This document shows positions 15,699-21,898 of a stretch of DNA of 21,898 bases, piece after piece. Position 1 is the first letter of the stretch. Every line of letters starts with the position of its first letter. Source of the DNA: GCA-2733415 sp964608925 (GTDB lineage: Bacteria; Bacteroidota; Bacteroidia; Flavobacteriales; Flavobacteriaceae); NCBI GenBank assembly GCA_964608925.1, contig CAZSQD010000013.1, positions 1 to 21,898 on the forward strand, written 5' to 3'. The notes under the pieces are model-generated. The model was not told where the DNA came from. It saw nothing but the letters and a program-made list of their open reading frames with translations, and searched no databases. The translations under genes were made by a program, and so were the position numbers.

Positions 15699-15706
15699 TA
15701 AATTTG
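15699..15706 (+). promoter_or_regulatory. Putative -7 box upstream of the RlmD-like gene
   Basis: TAAATTTG matches TAnnTTTG exactly and ends 19 bases before the start at 15726. No TTG lies at the normal spacing. Confidence 0.35.
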
Positions 15707-15725
15707 CGCTCGTAAAAGTAGTATT

Positions 15726-17180
15726 ATGGCAAAAAGAGAACGGAATAAGTTTGTAAAACGTGGCGAATTTATAGAGATAGAAATAGAAAAGTATGCTTTT
15801 GGAGGCAAAGGTATTGGTAAAATACGCAATGAAGAAGGTGAATTTGTAATATTTGTACCCAATACATTACCAGGGCAATTGGTACGTACGCAAGTTAAAA
15901 AATCAAGCAAGCGTTATGCGGAGTGCAAGTTAGAGGAAGTATTACGTCAATCAAAAGACGAAATTGAAGTACCCTATCAAGAAATACCAGGAGCACCCTA
16001 TATAAAATTACCCATAGCTTTACAACACAAATACAAAAAGGAGAGCACAATGGAGCTTTTTAAACGTATTGGTAAAGTAGAAGATATTGAAGATAAGTTT
16101 GATGAGTTTATTACCTCGCCAGAAGTGTTTCATTACCGTAATAAAATGGAGTATGGTTTTTCGGCAATACGCTATGATTACAACTTAAAAACGGATGTTG
16201 ATGAGTTTGCTTTGGGGTTTAAAAAGCGCGGTACTTGGTGGTGTGGGGTAGATTTAGAAAAGGACTCAGGGTTATTTGATAAACAAGTAGAAGATAACTT
16301 AAAAATAATAGGTAATTTTTGTAAAGCATCTGGTTTAGCACCTTGGCATGCACCTAAAAGAGAAGGATTTTTTCGGTTTTTAGTAGTACGTAAAACCGTG
16401 TTAAAAGCTGATAAATTATTATTTAATTTAGTAACCACATCAAAAGATTTAGATACATTTGATATGGATGGTTTTGTGGCATTATTTAAAAAGTTATTTG
16501 GTAATCGTTTAGCAGGAATTATACATACCATAAATGATGAAACAGGGGATAGAACCTTATCAAATACAGGGAGTTCCGTAGTAGTTTATGGGCAAGAAAA
16601 AGTAGTAGAAACACTATTGGGTCTTGATTTTGAAATTAGCATGAAAAGCTTTTTTCAAACCAACCCAAAATCGGCCGAAAAATTATATAGTAAAGTTGTA
16701 GATTATGTTTTAGAACGTAAAGATACTATTGACGGTAAAATTGTGATGGATTTGTTTTGTGGTACAGGCACCATAGGGCAAATTGTAGCCTCAAAAAGTA
16801 ACAATGCTCAAATTATAGGAGTAGATATTGTTGCTTCGGCAATTAAAGATGCAAAAGAAAATGCACGTAGAAATAAAATAGAAGGCGTACAGTTTTTTGC
16901 AGCAGATGTAGGTAAATTTTTATTAGAACATCCAGAGTATAAAGGAAAAATACAAACTATAATATTAGATCCTGCCCGTTCAGGTATTGCACCTAAAACA
17001 TTGCGTAAAGTAATCCGTTTAGGAGCAGAACGCATGATTTATGTATCGTGCAATCCAGCAACACAAGCAAGAGATACCGAAGAATTAATAAACGCAGGTT
17101 ATCAACTTAAAAAAATTAGTTTAGTAGATCAATTTCCACATACTGCACATGTAGAAACCATTGTTTTATTTGAAAAATAA
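15726..17180 (+). CDS. rlmD: RlmD/RumA-family 23S rRNA uracil-5-methyltransferase, Fe-S-less type
   Basis: This 484-residue enzyme probably transfers a methyl group from S-adenosylmethionine to C5 of a uridine in 23S rRNA. It has an N-terminal TRAM RNA-binding domain (about 14-75, IEIEKYAFGGKGIGKI). The central region includes FFQTNP. The C-terminal Rossmann methyltransferase has DLFCGTGTIGQ (from Asp342), LDPARSG and YVSCNPATQARD with nucleophile Cys442. The CxxxxxCGGC cluster motif expected after the TRAM domain of E. coli RlmD is replaced by PYQEIPGAPYIKLPIALQ (83-100), which has no cysteine, so the iron-sulfur cluster is absent. The exact target uridine cannot be assigned; rlmD is the nearest name. 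A 14-base palindrome CTTTTTATAAAAAG directly follows the stop. Confidence 0.85.
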   Translation: MAKRERNKFVKRGEFIEIEIEKYAFGGKGIGKIRNEEGEFVIFVPNTLPGQLVRTQVKKSSKRYAECKLEEVLRQSKDEIEVPYQEIPGAPYIKLPIALQHKYKKESTMELFKRIGKVEDIEDKFDEFITSPEVFHYRNKMEYGFSAIRYDYNLKTDVDEFALGFKKRGTWWCGVDLEKDSGLFDKQVEDNLKIIGNFCKASGLAPWHAPKREGFFRFLVVRKTVLKADKLLFNLVTTSKDLDTFDMDGFVALFKKLFGNRLAGIIHTINDETGDRTLSNTGSSVVVYGQEKVVETLLGLDFEISMKSFFQTNPKSAEKLYSKVVDYVLERKDTIDGKIVMDLFCGTGTIGQIVASKSNNAQIIGVDIVASAIKDAKENARRNKIEGVQFFAADVGKFLLEHPEYKGKIQTIILDPARSGIAPKTLRKVIRLGAERMIYVSCNPATQARDTEELINAGYQLKKISLVDQFPHTAHVETIVLFEK

Positions 17181-17239
17181 CTTTTTATAAAAAGCGAATA
17201 GTTTTTTATAAAATTAAACATAGCAATAATAAAAATAAG

Positions 17240-17247
17240 TACATTTG
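17240..17247 (+). promoter_or_regulatory. Putative -7 box upstream of the outer-membrane protein gene
   Basis: TACATTTG is an exact TAnnTTTG match, 27 bases before the start at 17275. No clear -33 TTG is seen. Confidence 0.4.
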
Positions 17248-17274
17248 TAGCACTTAAAAAAAGAAAATTAAATT

Positions 17275-17766
17275 ATGAAAAATATTATTTTAGCAATCGC
17301 TATTTTTAGCTTTACAATGGTAAGTGCACAAGTTTATAAAGGAAAAGGAGATCAAAAAATACATGTAGGTGCAGGTATTCAGGATCGTGCAACTAGTATT
17401 AATTTAGCTTATTATTACGGTTTTGGAGAAAATTTTTCCGCAGGAATAGCATCTAATTATGCTTTAGGATTGTCATCTGGTTTTGACCCAAAATTTGGAG
17501 ATAGAATTGATGTAAAAGCCATGTTAAATGCTAATATTGGTAGTATTTTAAATATTGATGATAATTTTGATTTGTATCCAGGGTTAAATATTGGTATTAA
17601 AAACTTTGGAGCACACTTAGGTGCACGTTATTTCTTTTCAGATGGGTTAGGAGTCTATGTAGAGTTTATAGCACCTATTTCTAAATATAAAACAGGTACT
17701 TTGACAGATGCGAATAAATTACACAATCAAATATCTGGAAATATAGGAGTTGCCTTTAACTTTTAG
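17275..17766 (+). CDS. Small outer-membrane beta-barrel protein (DUF6646-like)
   Basis: This 163-residue protein has a typical signal peptide cleaved after VSAQ (about residue 19). The mature part is a string of short alternating strands: HVGAGIQDRATSINLAYYYG, FSAGIASNYALG, LYPGLNIGIKNFGAHLGARY, GVYVEFIAP. It ends in GNIGVAFNF, a C-terminal aromatic typical of outer-membrane barrels. The size fits an eight-stranded barrel. It resembles a flavobacterial family I recall as DUF6646; no function is known. It has its own -7 box and a very strong terminator, so it is a single-gene unit and probably well expressed. Confidence 0.78.
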   Translation: MKNIILAIAIFSFTMVSAQVYKGKGDQKIHVGAGIQDRATSINLAYYYGFGENFSAGIASNYALGLSSGFDPKFGDRIDVKAMLNANIGSILNIDDNFDLYPGLNIGIKNFGAHLGARYFFSDGLGVYVEFIAPISKYKTGTLTDANKLHNQISGNIGVAFNF

Positions 17767-17789
17767 AATACTTAAAACACATACATTTT

Positions 17790-17822
17790 AAAAAACTTTG
17801 TAGCAATACAAAGTTTTTTTTT
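17790..17822 (+). terminator. Intrinsic terminator after the outer-membrane protein gene
   Basis: Thirteen perfect base pairs (17790-17802 with 17807-17819) are closed by a GCAA tetraloop and followed by a T run. It sits 23 bases after the stop codon. Confidence 0.92.
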
Positions 17823-17884
17823 GGTTGAATGAATCTCATTATTAAAGAGTTAAAAAAAACTTTAAAAAAAGTGCTTGTAAGCGC

Positions 17885-17914
17885 TTGCTTTATCAAAAAA
17901 GGTTGTTATATTTG
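17885..17914 (+). promoter_or_regulatory. Consensus promoter of tRNA-Ser
   Basis: TTG (17885-17887), a 19-base spacer and TATATTTG (17907-17914) fit the Bacteroidota housekeeping promoter exactly. It lies 33 bases upstream of the tRNA. It is the best promoter match in the window. Confidence 0.75.
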
Positions 17915-17947
17915 CACTCGCATTAAGAATATAATTAATGTGACTCT

Positions 17948-18032
17948 GGAGAATTGGCAGAGTGGTCGAATGCGGCAGTCTTGAAAACTGTTGTCTGTCA
18001 CAGGACCGGGGGTTCGAATCCCTCATTCTCCG
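17948..18032 (+). tRNA. tRNA-Ser (anticodon UGA)
   Basis: This is an 85-base class II tRNA. The acceptor GGAGAAT pairs with ATTCTCC and G is the discriminator. The anticodon stem GCAGT/ACTGT encloses the loop CTTGAAA with anticodon TGA at 17982-17984, which reads UCA and related serine codons. A long variable arm and a T arm with GGTTCGAATCC follow. CCA is not encoded. It has a consensus promoter upstream and a terminator directly behind. Confidence 0.97.
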
Positions 18033-18034
18033 CA

Positions 18035-18077
18035 AAAACCCTCATAATCATTTGATTTTGAGGGTTTTGTATTTTTT
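18035..18077 (+). terminator. Intrinsic terminator after tRNA-Ser
   Basis: AAAACCCTCA (18035-18044) pairs with TGAGGGTTTT (18059-18068), followed by GTATTTTTT. The hairpin begins just three bases after the tRNA body. The following 18078-18221 shows no gene or clear motif. Confidence 0.88.
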
Positions 18078-18221
18078 ATAATGAATAGTATATTAACGTA
18101 GCGTTTGCAACATCGCTTTGTTTTAATAACTACATTGTTATATAGCTCACTTTTAAATGGGTAAGAAGTTCAAAAAACTAAAAAACATTCGTAAATTAGT
18201 CACCACTCAATAAAAAAAAAC

Positions 18222-18731
18222 ATGAAAAAAATAGTAACTATTTTAACCAGTATCATCTTATTTTCTTGTGCAAAACAAGAAACAAAAACACAGTTTTCAG
18301 AAACCGCATTAGCCGAAAAGGTAATCCAATTAAATGGAGGGGAAACCACTTTAAAGGCGGTGTTTAACAAATACAAAGGCAAAACGGTAGTGGTAGATGT
18401 TTGGGCATCATGGTGTAGTGATTGTTTAGCTGGTTTACCCAAAGTAAAAGAATTGCAAGCGCAAACAAAAGAAAATGAAAACTTGGTGTACTTATTTTTA
18501 TCGGTAGATAGAAAACAAAACGCTTGGGAAAACGCCATTGTAAAGCGTAATATTATAGGAGAACATTATTTTTTACCGTTGGGTATGAAAGAAAGTATTT
18601 TTGGTAAAAATATTGTTTTAGACTGGATACCACGTTATATGGTAATTGGTAAAGATGGAGAAATTAAATTATTTAAAGCCATAAAAGCAACCGACTCTAA
18701 AATTTTAGCAGCCATAAAAGCTGATAGATAA
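18222..18731 (+). CDS. TlpA/ResA-like thiol-disulfide lipoprotein
   Basis: This 169-residue predicted lipoprotein has a hydrophobic signal ending in the lipobox LFSC, giving Cys16 as the lipid attachment site. The rest is one thioredoxin fold: VVVDVWASWCSDC with the redox pair Cys65 and Cys68, a helix, LVYLFLSVDRKQNAWENAI, and the cis-proline loop WIPRYMVIGKDG. The CSDC centre differs from the common CxPC of TlpA and ResA: the residue before the second cysteine is Asp, which should alter its redox potential. It probably acts in the periplasm as a reductant or in envelope thiol repair. It lies 66 bases before tpiA, which has its own -7 box. Confidence 0.9.
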   Translation: MKKIVTILTSIILFSCAKQETKTQFSETALAEKVIQLNGGETTLKAVFNKYKGKTVVVDVWASWCSDCLAGLPKVKELQAQTKENENLVYLFLSVDRKQNAWENAIVKRNIIGEHYFLPLGMKESIFGKNIVLDWIPRYMVIGKDGEIKLFKAIKATDSKILAAIKADR

Positions 18732-18755
18732 GCCACGTAAATTATAAAATCATTG

Positions 18756-18763
18756 TATTTTTG
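18756..18763 (+). promoter_or_regulatory. Putative -7 box upstream of tpiA
   Basis: TATTTTTG is an exact TAnnTTTG match, 34 bases before the ATG at 18798. No TTG is found at the standard distance. Confidence 0.4.
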
Positions 18764-18797
18764 CAATGTAAATAAGATATCTAATTAAAAATTGAAT

Positions 18798-19556
18798 ATG
18801 AGAAAGCAAATTGTAGCTGGAAATTGGAAAATGAATAATGACGTTAAAGAAACTAAAAAACTCATTAAAGGCATTAAAAAAGGTATTAAAAAGTTAAAAT
18901 TAAAAGGTACACGCGTATTAGTGTCACCTACATTTGTAAATTTAGTAACCGCTAAAAATAAAGCAAAAGGAACTAAAATAGAAGTAGTTGCACAAAATAT
19001 GCATCAAGCTCAAAGTGGTGCATTTACAGGAGAAATTGCTGCAAATATGCTAAAAGCAATCAAAGTAAAATCAGTTATATTGGGGCATAGTGAACGCCGT
19101 ACTTATTTTGGAGAAACCGATGCTATTTTAAAAGAAAAAGTAGATGCAGCTTTAGCTAATAAGTTAGAAGCAATTTTCTGTTTTGGAGAGTTGTTAGCGG
19201 ATCGTAAATCAGGAAATCAAGAAAAAGTTGTGGAAAGCCAACTTAAAAACGCACTATTTCATTTAGAAGCAAAAGCTTGGAAAAACATAGTATTAGCTTA
19301 TGAGCCTGTTTGGGCAATTGGCACAGGTGAAACTGCATCACCAGAACAAGCACAAGAAATGCATGCTTTTATACGTAATTTGTTAGTAGATAAATATGGT
19401 AAGGATGTAGCTGAAAATACGTCCATTTTATATGGTGGTAGTGTAAAGCCTGCTAACGCTAAAGAAATTTTTGCAAAGCAAGATGTTGATGGTGGTTTAA
19501 TTGGCGGTGCAGCATTAAATGCTGAAGATTTTGTAGCGTTAATACAATCATTTTAA
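18798..19556 (+). CDS. tpiA: Triosephosphate isomerase
   Basis: TpiA interconverts dihydroxyacetone phosphate and glyceraldehyde 3-phosphate in the cytoplasm, linking the products of the pfkA branch to gap. The 252 residues form a complete TIM barrel with GNWKMN (8-13, Lys11), LGHSERR (95-101, electrophile His97), AYEPVWAIGTG (167-177, catalytic Glu169 and the mobile loop) and YGGSVKP near the C-terminus. A TTG two codons upstream (18792) is in frame, but the ATG at 18798 gives the classical MRKQIVAGNWK N-terminus. It leads the tpiA-prmA-clpS cluster, although a 152-base gap containing two small hairpins precedes prmA. Confidence 0.97.
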   Translation: MRKQIVAGNWKMNNDVKETKKLIKGIKKGIKKLKLKGTRVLVSPTFVNLVTAKNKAKGTKIEVVAQNMHQAQSGAFTGEIAANMLKAIKVKSVILGHSERRTYFGETDAILKEKVDAALANKLEAIFCFGELLADRKSGNQEKVVESQLKNALFHLEAKAWKNIVLAYEPVWAIGTGETASPEQAQEMHAFIRNLLVDKYGKDVAENTSILYGGSVKPANAKEIFAKQDVDGGLIGGAALNAEDFVALIQSF

Positions 19557-19562
19557 TAGGTA

Positions 19563-19639
19563 GGGTTTAACACCCCAATGTTTACCTCGAAAATTAATAA
19601 ATTGAAACAGAACACTTCGTACCCTTGGGTAGCGAAAGT
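19563..19639 (+). promoter_or_regulatory. Two small hairpins between tpiA and prmA
   Basis: GGGT/ACCC (19563-19575) lies directly after the tpiA stop. A longer interrupted hairpin, ACTTCG-T-ACCC then GGGT-AG-CGAAAGT (19614-19639), follows. Neither carries a strong T run. They could attenuate or protect the transcript; the function is guessed from structure alone. Confidence 0.3.
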
Positions 19640-19708
19640 TTATTTTAAAAAAATAAAAAATAAATTCTATAATAATACATTGTGGGGCTTATTACTAAAA
19701 CACAAAAT

Positions 19709-20545
19709 ATGAGTACACCCATTTATATAGGTTATGCATTTGAAGTTTCTCCTCGTGAACCAGGAACCGAAATTTTAATTGCAGAATTAGGTTATGCAGG
19801 TTTTGAAAGCTTTGTAGAAAATGAAGTGGGAGTAATAGCCTATATTCAAAAACCCGATTGGAATGCCACTATTTTAGATGATATTTATGTGTTAAAAAAT
19901 GACGAATTTGTCATCACCTATACTACCGAAGAAATTGAGCAAGTAAATTGGAACAAAGAATGGGAAAAAAATTTTAACCCTATTATTGTAGCTAATAAAT
20001 GCAGTGTACGTGCGCCTTTTCATGAAAAACCAAATACCGAATATGATATTATCATAGAGCCTAAAATGAGTTTTGGTACAGGACATCATGAAACCACACA
20101 CATGATGTTACAACATATTTTAGAGTTAAATTGTACAAATAAAACTGTTTTAGATATGGGCTGCGGAACAGGTGTTTTAGCTATTTTGGCTGAAATGCGT
20201 GGAGCAAAAAAATTGGATGCCATTGACATTGATAATTGGTGTTATTTAAATACCACGGAAAATGTACAACGTAATAATTGTACTAAAATAACGGCTTTTG
20301 AAGGAGATGCTTCATTATTGGTAGCTAAGAAATATGATATTATTATTGCTAATATTAATAGAAATATTTTATTAAATGATATTGAAAAGTATGTTTCTTG
20401 CCTAACTGAAAACGCAACATTATTGTTAAGTGGCTTTTATGTAGAAGACATTTCTTTAATAACCAAAAAATGTAACGAGTTTGACTTAAAATTTGTTTCT
20501 AACTTTGAACGTAACAATTGGGTTGCCGTAAAATTTGTAAATTAG
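19709..20545 (+). CDS. prmA: Ribosomal protein L11 methyltransferase
   Basis: PrmA trimethylates ribosomal protein L11 on several amino groups using S-adenosylmethionine. The 278-residue protein has an N-terminal substrate-recognition domain (about 1-90, ending in EEIEQVNWNKEWEKNF), the linker block SFGTGHHETT (121-130), the Rossmann motif VLDMGCGTGVLAI (147-159) and the IIANINRN motif that binds near the active site. An in-frame GTG at 19682 would add nine residues; the ATG at 19709 gives MSTPIYIGYAFEV, the usual N-terminus. clpS follows 18 bases later and is likely co-transcribed. Confidence 0.95.
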   Translation: MSTPIYIGYAFEVSPREPGTEILIAELGYAGFESFVENEVGVIAYIQKPDWNATILDDIYVLKNDEFVITYTTEEIEQVNWNKEWEKNFNPIIVANKCSVRAPFHEKPNTEYDIIIEPKMSFGTGHHETTHMMLQHILELNCTNKTVLDMGCGTGVLAILAEMRGAKKLDAIDIDNWCYLNTTENVQRNNCTKITAFEGDASLLVAKKYDIIIANINRNILLNDIEKYVSCLTENATLLLSGFYVEDISLITKKCNEFDLKFVSNFERNNWVAVKFVN

Positions 20546-20563
20546 TAGCATAAAATAGTGACT

Positions 20564-20839
20564 ATGAGTGTAAAAGAAGAAATATTAGAACAGGTAAAAC
20601 ATAAGGAAGCAGTGGTTAAAAACCATGAAATTGTATTGCATAATGATGAGGTAAACACCTTTGATCATGTAATAGATTGCTTAGTAGCTTTTTGTGAACA
20701 CGCACCTTTGCAAGCAGAACAATGCTCATTAATTGTACATTATAATGGTAAATGCACCGTTAAAACAGGAGAGTTGAAAGAACTAAAAGAAAGATGTACC
20801 AATTTGCTAAACGCAGGTTTAAGTGCTGAGATTGTATAA
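20564..20839 (+). CDS. clpS: ATP-dependent Clp protease adaptor ClpS
   Basis: ClpS is a small cytoplasmic adaptor that delivers N-degron substrates to ClpAP or ClpCP. The 91 residues include the folded-domain motif LHNDEVNTFDHVIDCL (25-40), where the N-D pair belongs to the pocket binding destabilising N-terminal residues, and EQCSLIVHYNGKCTVKTG, the bacteroidotal version of the HxxGxa/v region. An in-frame GTG at 20558 adds two residues; the ATG at 20564 is the better start. It closes the tpiA-prmA-clpS cluster and is followed by a perfect terminator. Confidence 0.93.
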   Translation: MSVKEEILEQVKHKEAVVKNHEIVLHNDEVNTFDHVIDCLVAFCEHAPLQAEQCSLIVHYNGKCTVKTGELKELKERCTNLLNAGLSAEIV

Positions 20840-20855
20840 AAAAACAGTTTTAGAT

Positions 20856-20896
20856 AAAAAAAGAGCATATTACTTTCCGTAATATGCTCTTTTTTT
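20856..20896 (+). terminator. Perfect 18-bp intrinsic terminator after clpS
   Basis: Bases 20856-20873 pair without a mismatch with 20879-20896 around a TTTCC loop. The right arm ends in seven T and the left arm starts with seven A, so it can work in both directions, for clpS and for the minus-strand gene downstream. Confidence 0.95.
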
Positions 20897-20918
20897 GTGA
20901 GGTATTTTGAGAAGGTTC

Positions 20919-21053
20919 GCTTAACGGTTGATATAAGAATAGTTGCGAGTTTACGTACGAAGATTTTCCTAAAGAAAATTAGACATAATAAACTTGCAAT
21001 GACTTTTGGCTAACCCTGAGATTCAGTAATTATTTTTATACATTGTTATAAGC
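20919..21053 (-). repeat. Multi-stem dyad element behind the surface-protein gene (attC-like outline)
   Basis: Four inverted pairs share one axis. They are GCTTA (20919-20923) with TAAGC (21049-21053), TATAA (20932-20936) with TTATA (21036-21040), TTGCGAGTTTA (20943-20953) with TAAACTTGCAA (20989-20999, one G-T), and ATTTTC (20963-20968) with GAAAAT (20974-20979). The left end GCTTAAC fits the RYYYAAC of integron attC sites, but the right end GTTATAAGC has two extra bases. The element starts 26 bases after the stop of the minus-strand gene. Its nature is unknown: a recombination site, a 3' structured RNA or a dispersed repeat. Confidence 0.55.
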
Positions 21054-21078
21054 TGTTATTTAATTTCAATATATTTTA

Positions 21079-21898
21079 TTAAAACTCAGAAATTTTATAT
21101 TTAACTATGTTAGAAGTTCTTGGTGTGATTTCTACCCCTCCTCCGATATTTCTTCTTTTAGAATAAAAAATAAAATCGACTGAATTTTGTAAGTTAGTTT
21201 CTGAAATTTTAAATCTCTCCGATATGTTTTGGTTGTTACAAATTGCATTTACAGAAGCCTCTCCGTTTGGGTTCCTATAAAAATAAATTCGAATATCGTT
21301 ATTTGATAAATTTGTTCTATAAAAATCGTCATAAAAAAAACCAGCTAAAAAAGGGTCTCTATTGTCTAAGTCACCTATAAAGGTAATCAGATATCCATCA
21401 ATCACTATTCTAATGTTTGACACGTAATCATAAGCGTCAGTAATATTTAATTCATATCCATACTCAGCACCTGTAGATTTAATTGTAAACAAAACGTCTT
21501 TAGATATATCAGTATTTAAGTTTAGTAAAATTTTTTGAGCACTCCAGTAAAGATATGTTCCGGTGTCCACAATTATATTATTATTAAAAGATAAATTCCC
21601 TCCAGTAGATGTAATAGTTGGTGCATAACCGTGCCATGTACCTGGGGGAAGAGTTGCGATATCTTCATCAATTGAATAATTTGAAATATTCCATTCATTA
21701 GGGTTATTAAATTGCTCGTTGTGTACATTTAAAAAAGTAAAATTGGGCTCTACATTTGATATATAAAAACTAACCTCAGTAGATGATTGTACTCCTCCAG
21801 AACTAACAGTTAGTTTAATGGTGTAATCACCTACTTCTCTAGCTTTAAATGTTAATTGTGGTGTGTCTGGAAATTCATTATTATAATAAACATAAGGA
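21079..21898 (-). CDS. Large surface or secreted protein, 3' part only
   Basis: The frame is open from the stop at 21079 to the window edge, so at least 272 residues are present and the N-terminus is outside. The first visible part (PQLTFKAREVGDYTIKLTVS, then SSTEVSFYISNVEP) is the closing half of a PKD/Ig-like domain. After it come a hydrophilic linker (NPNEWNISNYSIDEDIATLP) and a beta-rich, aromatic region rich in Asn, Tyr and Asp (ELNITDAYDYVSNIRIVIDG, RNPNGEASVNAI). The end KYKISEF shows no type IX secretion sorting domain or cell-wall signal. A GTG at 21570 lies within the frame but is not the true start. Secretion and surface location are inferred from composition and the Ig-like fold. 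I do not recognise the family. Confidence 0.7.
   Translation of the reverse strand, partial: PYVYYNNEFPDTPQLTFKAREVGDYTIKLTVSSGGVQSSTEVSFYISNVEPNFTFLNVHNEQFNNPNEWNISNYSIDEDIATLPPGTWHGYAPTITSTGGNLSFNNNIIVDTGTYLYWSAQKILLNLNTDISKDVLFTIKSTGAEYGYELNITDAYDYVSNIRIVIDGYLITFIGDLDNRDPFLAGFFYDDFYRTNLSNNDIRIYFYRNPNGEASVNAICNNQNISERFKISETNLQNSVDFIFYSKRRNIGGGVEITPRTSNIVKYKISEF

Noticed and set aside
16178..16531. Minus-strand frame of 117 codons in the RlmD-like gene
   Set aside because: It is a shadow frame with implausible composition; the plus strand carries a complete enzyme.
18200..18538. Minus-strand frame over the TlpA-like gene
   Set aside because: The opposite strand has a lipoprotein signal and a thioredoxin active site; the antisense frame has no protein-like pattern.
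20919..21053. Classical integron attC site
   Set aside because: The right end GTTATAAGC does not fit GTTRRRY and no integrase is present, so only an attC-like outline is claimed.

Overview
The window looks like a chromosomal segment from a low-GC member of the Bacteroidota, most likely Flavobacteriaceae. The signs are strongly AT-rich codon use, few Shine-Dalgarno sequences, promoters of the TTG-N19-21-TAnnTTTG type, and family content typical of that group: BT_3928-type DoxX protein, DUF1599, a propeller-type LytS kinase with a LytTR regulator, and a small DUF6646-like outer-membrane protein. The genus cannot be read from the sequence. Family names come from recognising motifs by eye, not from a database search.

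Layout. (1) 208-3830: a tight glycolytic operon, pfkA-gap-BadF/NagK-like kinase-TSUP permease, flanked on both sides by diverged, inverted copies of one intergenic palindromic element (33-112 and 3915-4019). (2) 4137-5438: rimO, closed by a terminator and facing the minus-strand unit. (3) 8048-5657, minus strand: folP, a lipoprotein with an ExbD/TolR-like domain, and the diadenylate cyclase cdaA. A 100-N assembly gap (7083-7182) lies between folP and the lipoprotein, beside an 8-bp tandem repeat that encodes the end of folP. (4) 8118-11871: DUF1599 (divergent from folP), the DoxX-family membrane protein, a DUF2007-like membrane protein broken by a frameshift, and a peptide-type ABC permease without a normal start codon. 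(5) 12105-15679: a two-component pair, with an ATGA overlap between kinase and regulator. (6) 15726-18033: an RlmD/RumA-family RNA methyltransferase lacking the Fe-S cysteines, an outer-membrane barrel protein and tRNA-Ser(UGA). (7) 18222-20839: TlpA-like lipoprotein, tpiA, prmA and clpS, closed by a strong hairpin terminator. (8) 21079-window end, minus strand: the 3' part of a large surface or secreted protein, followed by a multi-stem dyad element (20919-21053).

Most genes are housekeeping: central carbon flux (pfkA, gap, tpiA), translation and ribosome modification (rimO, prmA, RlmD-like, tRNA-Ser), proteolysis (clpS), folate (folP) and c-di-AMP signalling (cdaA). No CRISPR array, transposase, prophage or obvious defence operon is visible. 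The unusual material is intergenic: several different palindromic elements, a self-terminating tandem repeat, two coding lesions within 200 bp, and an attC-like folded element behind the surface-protein gene.
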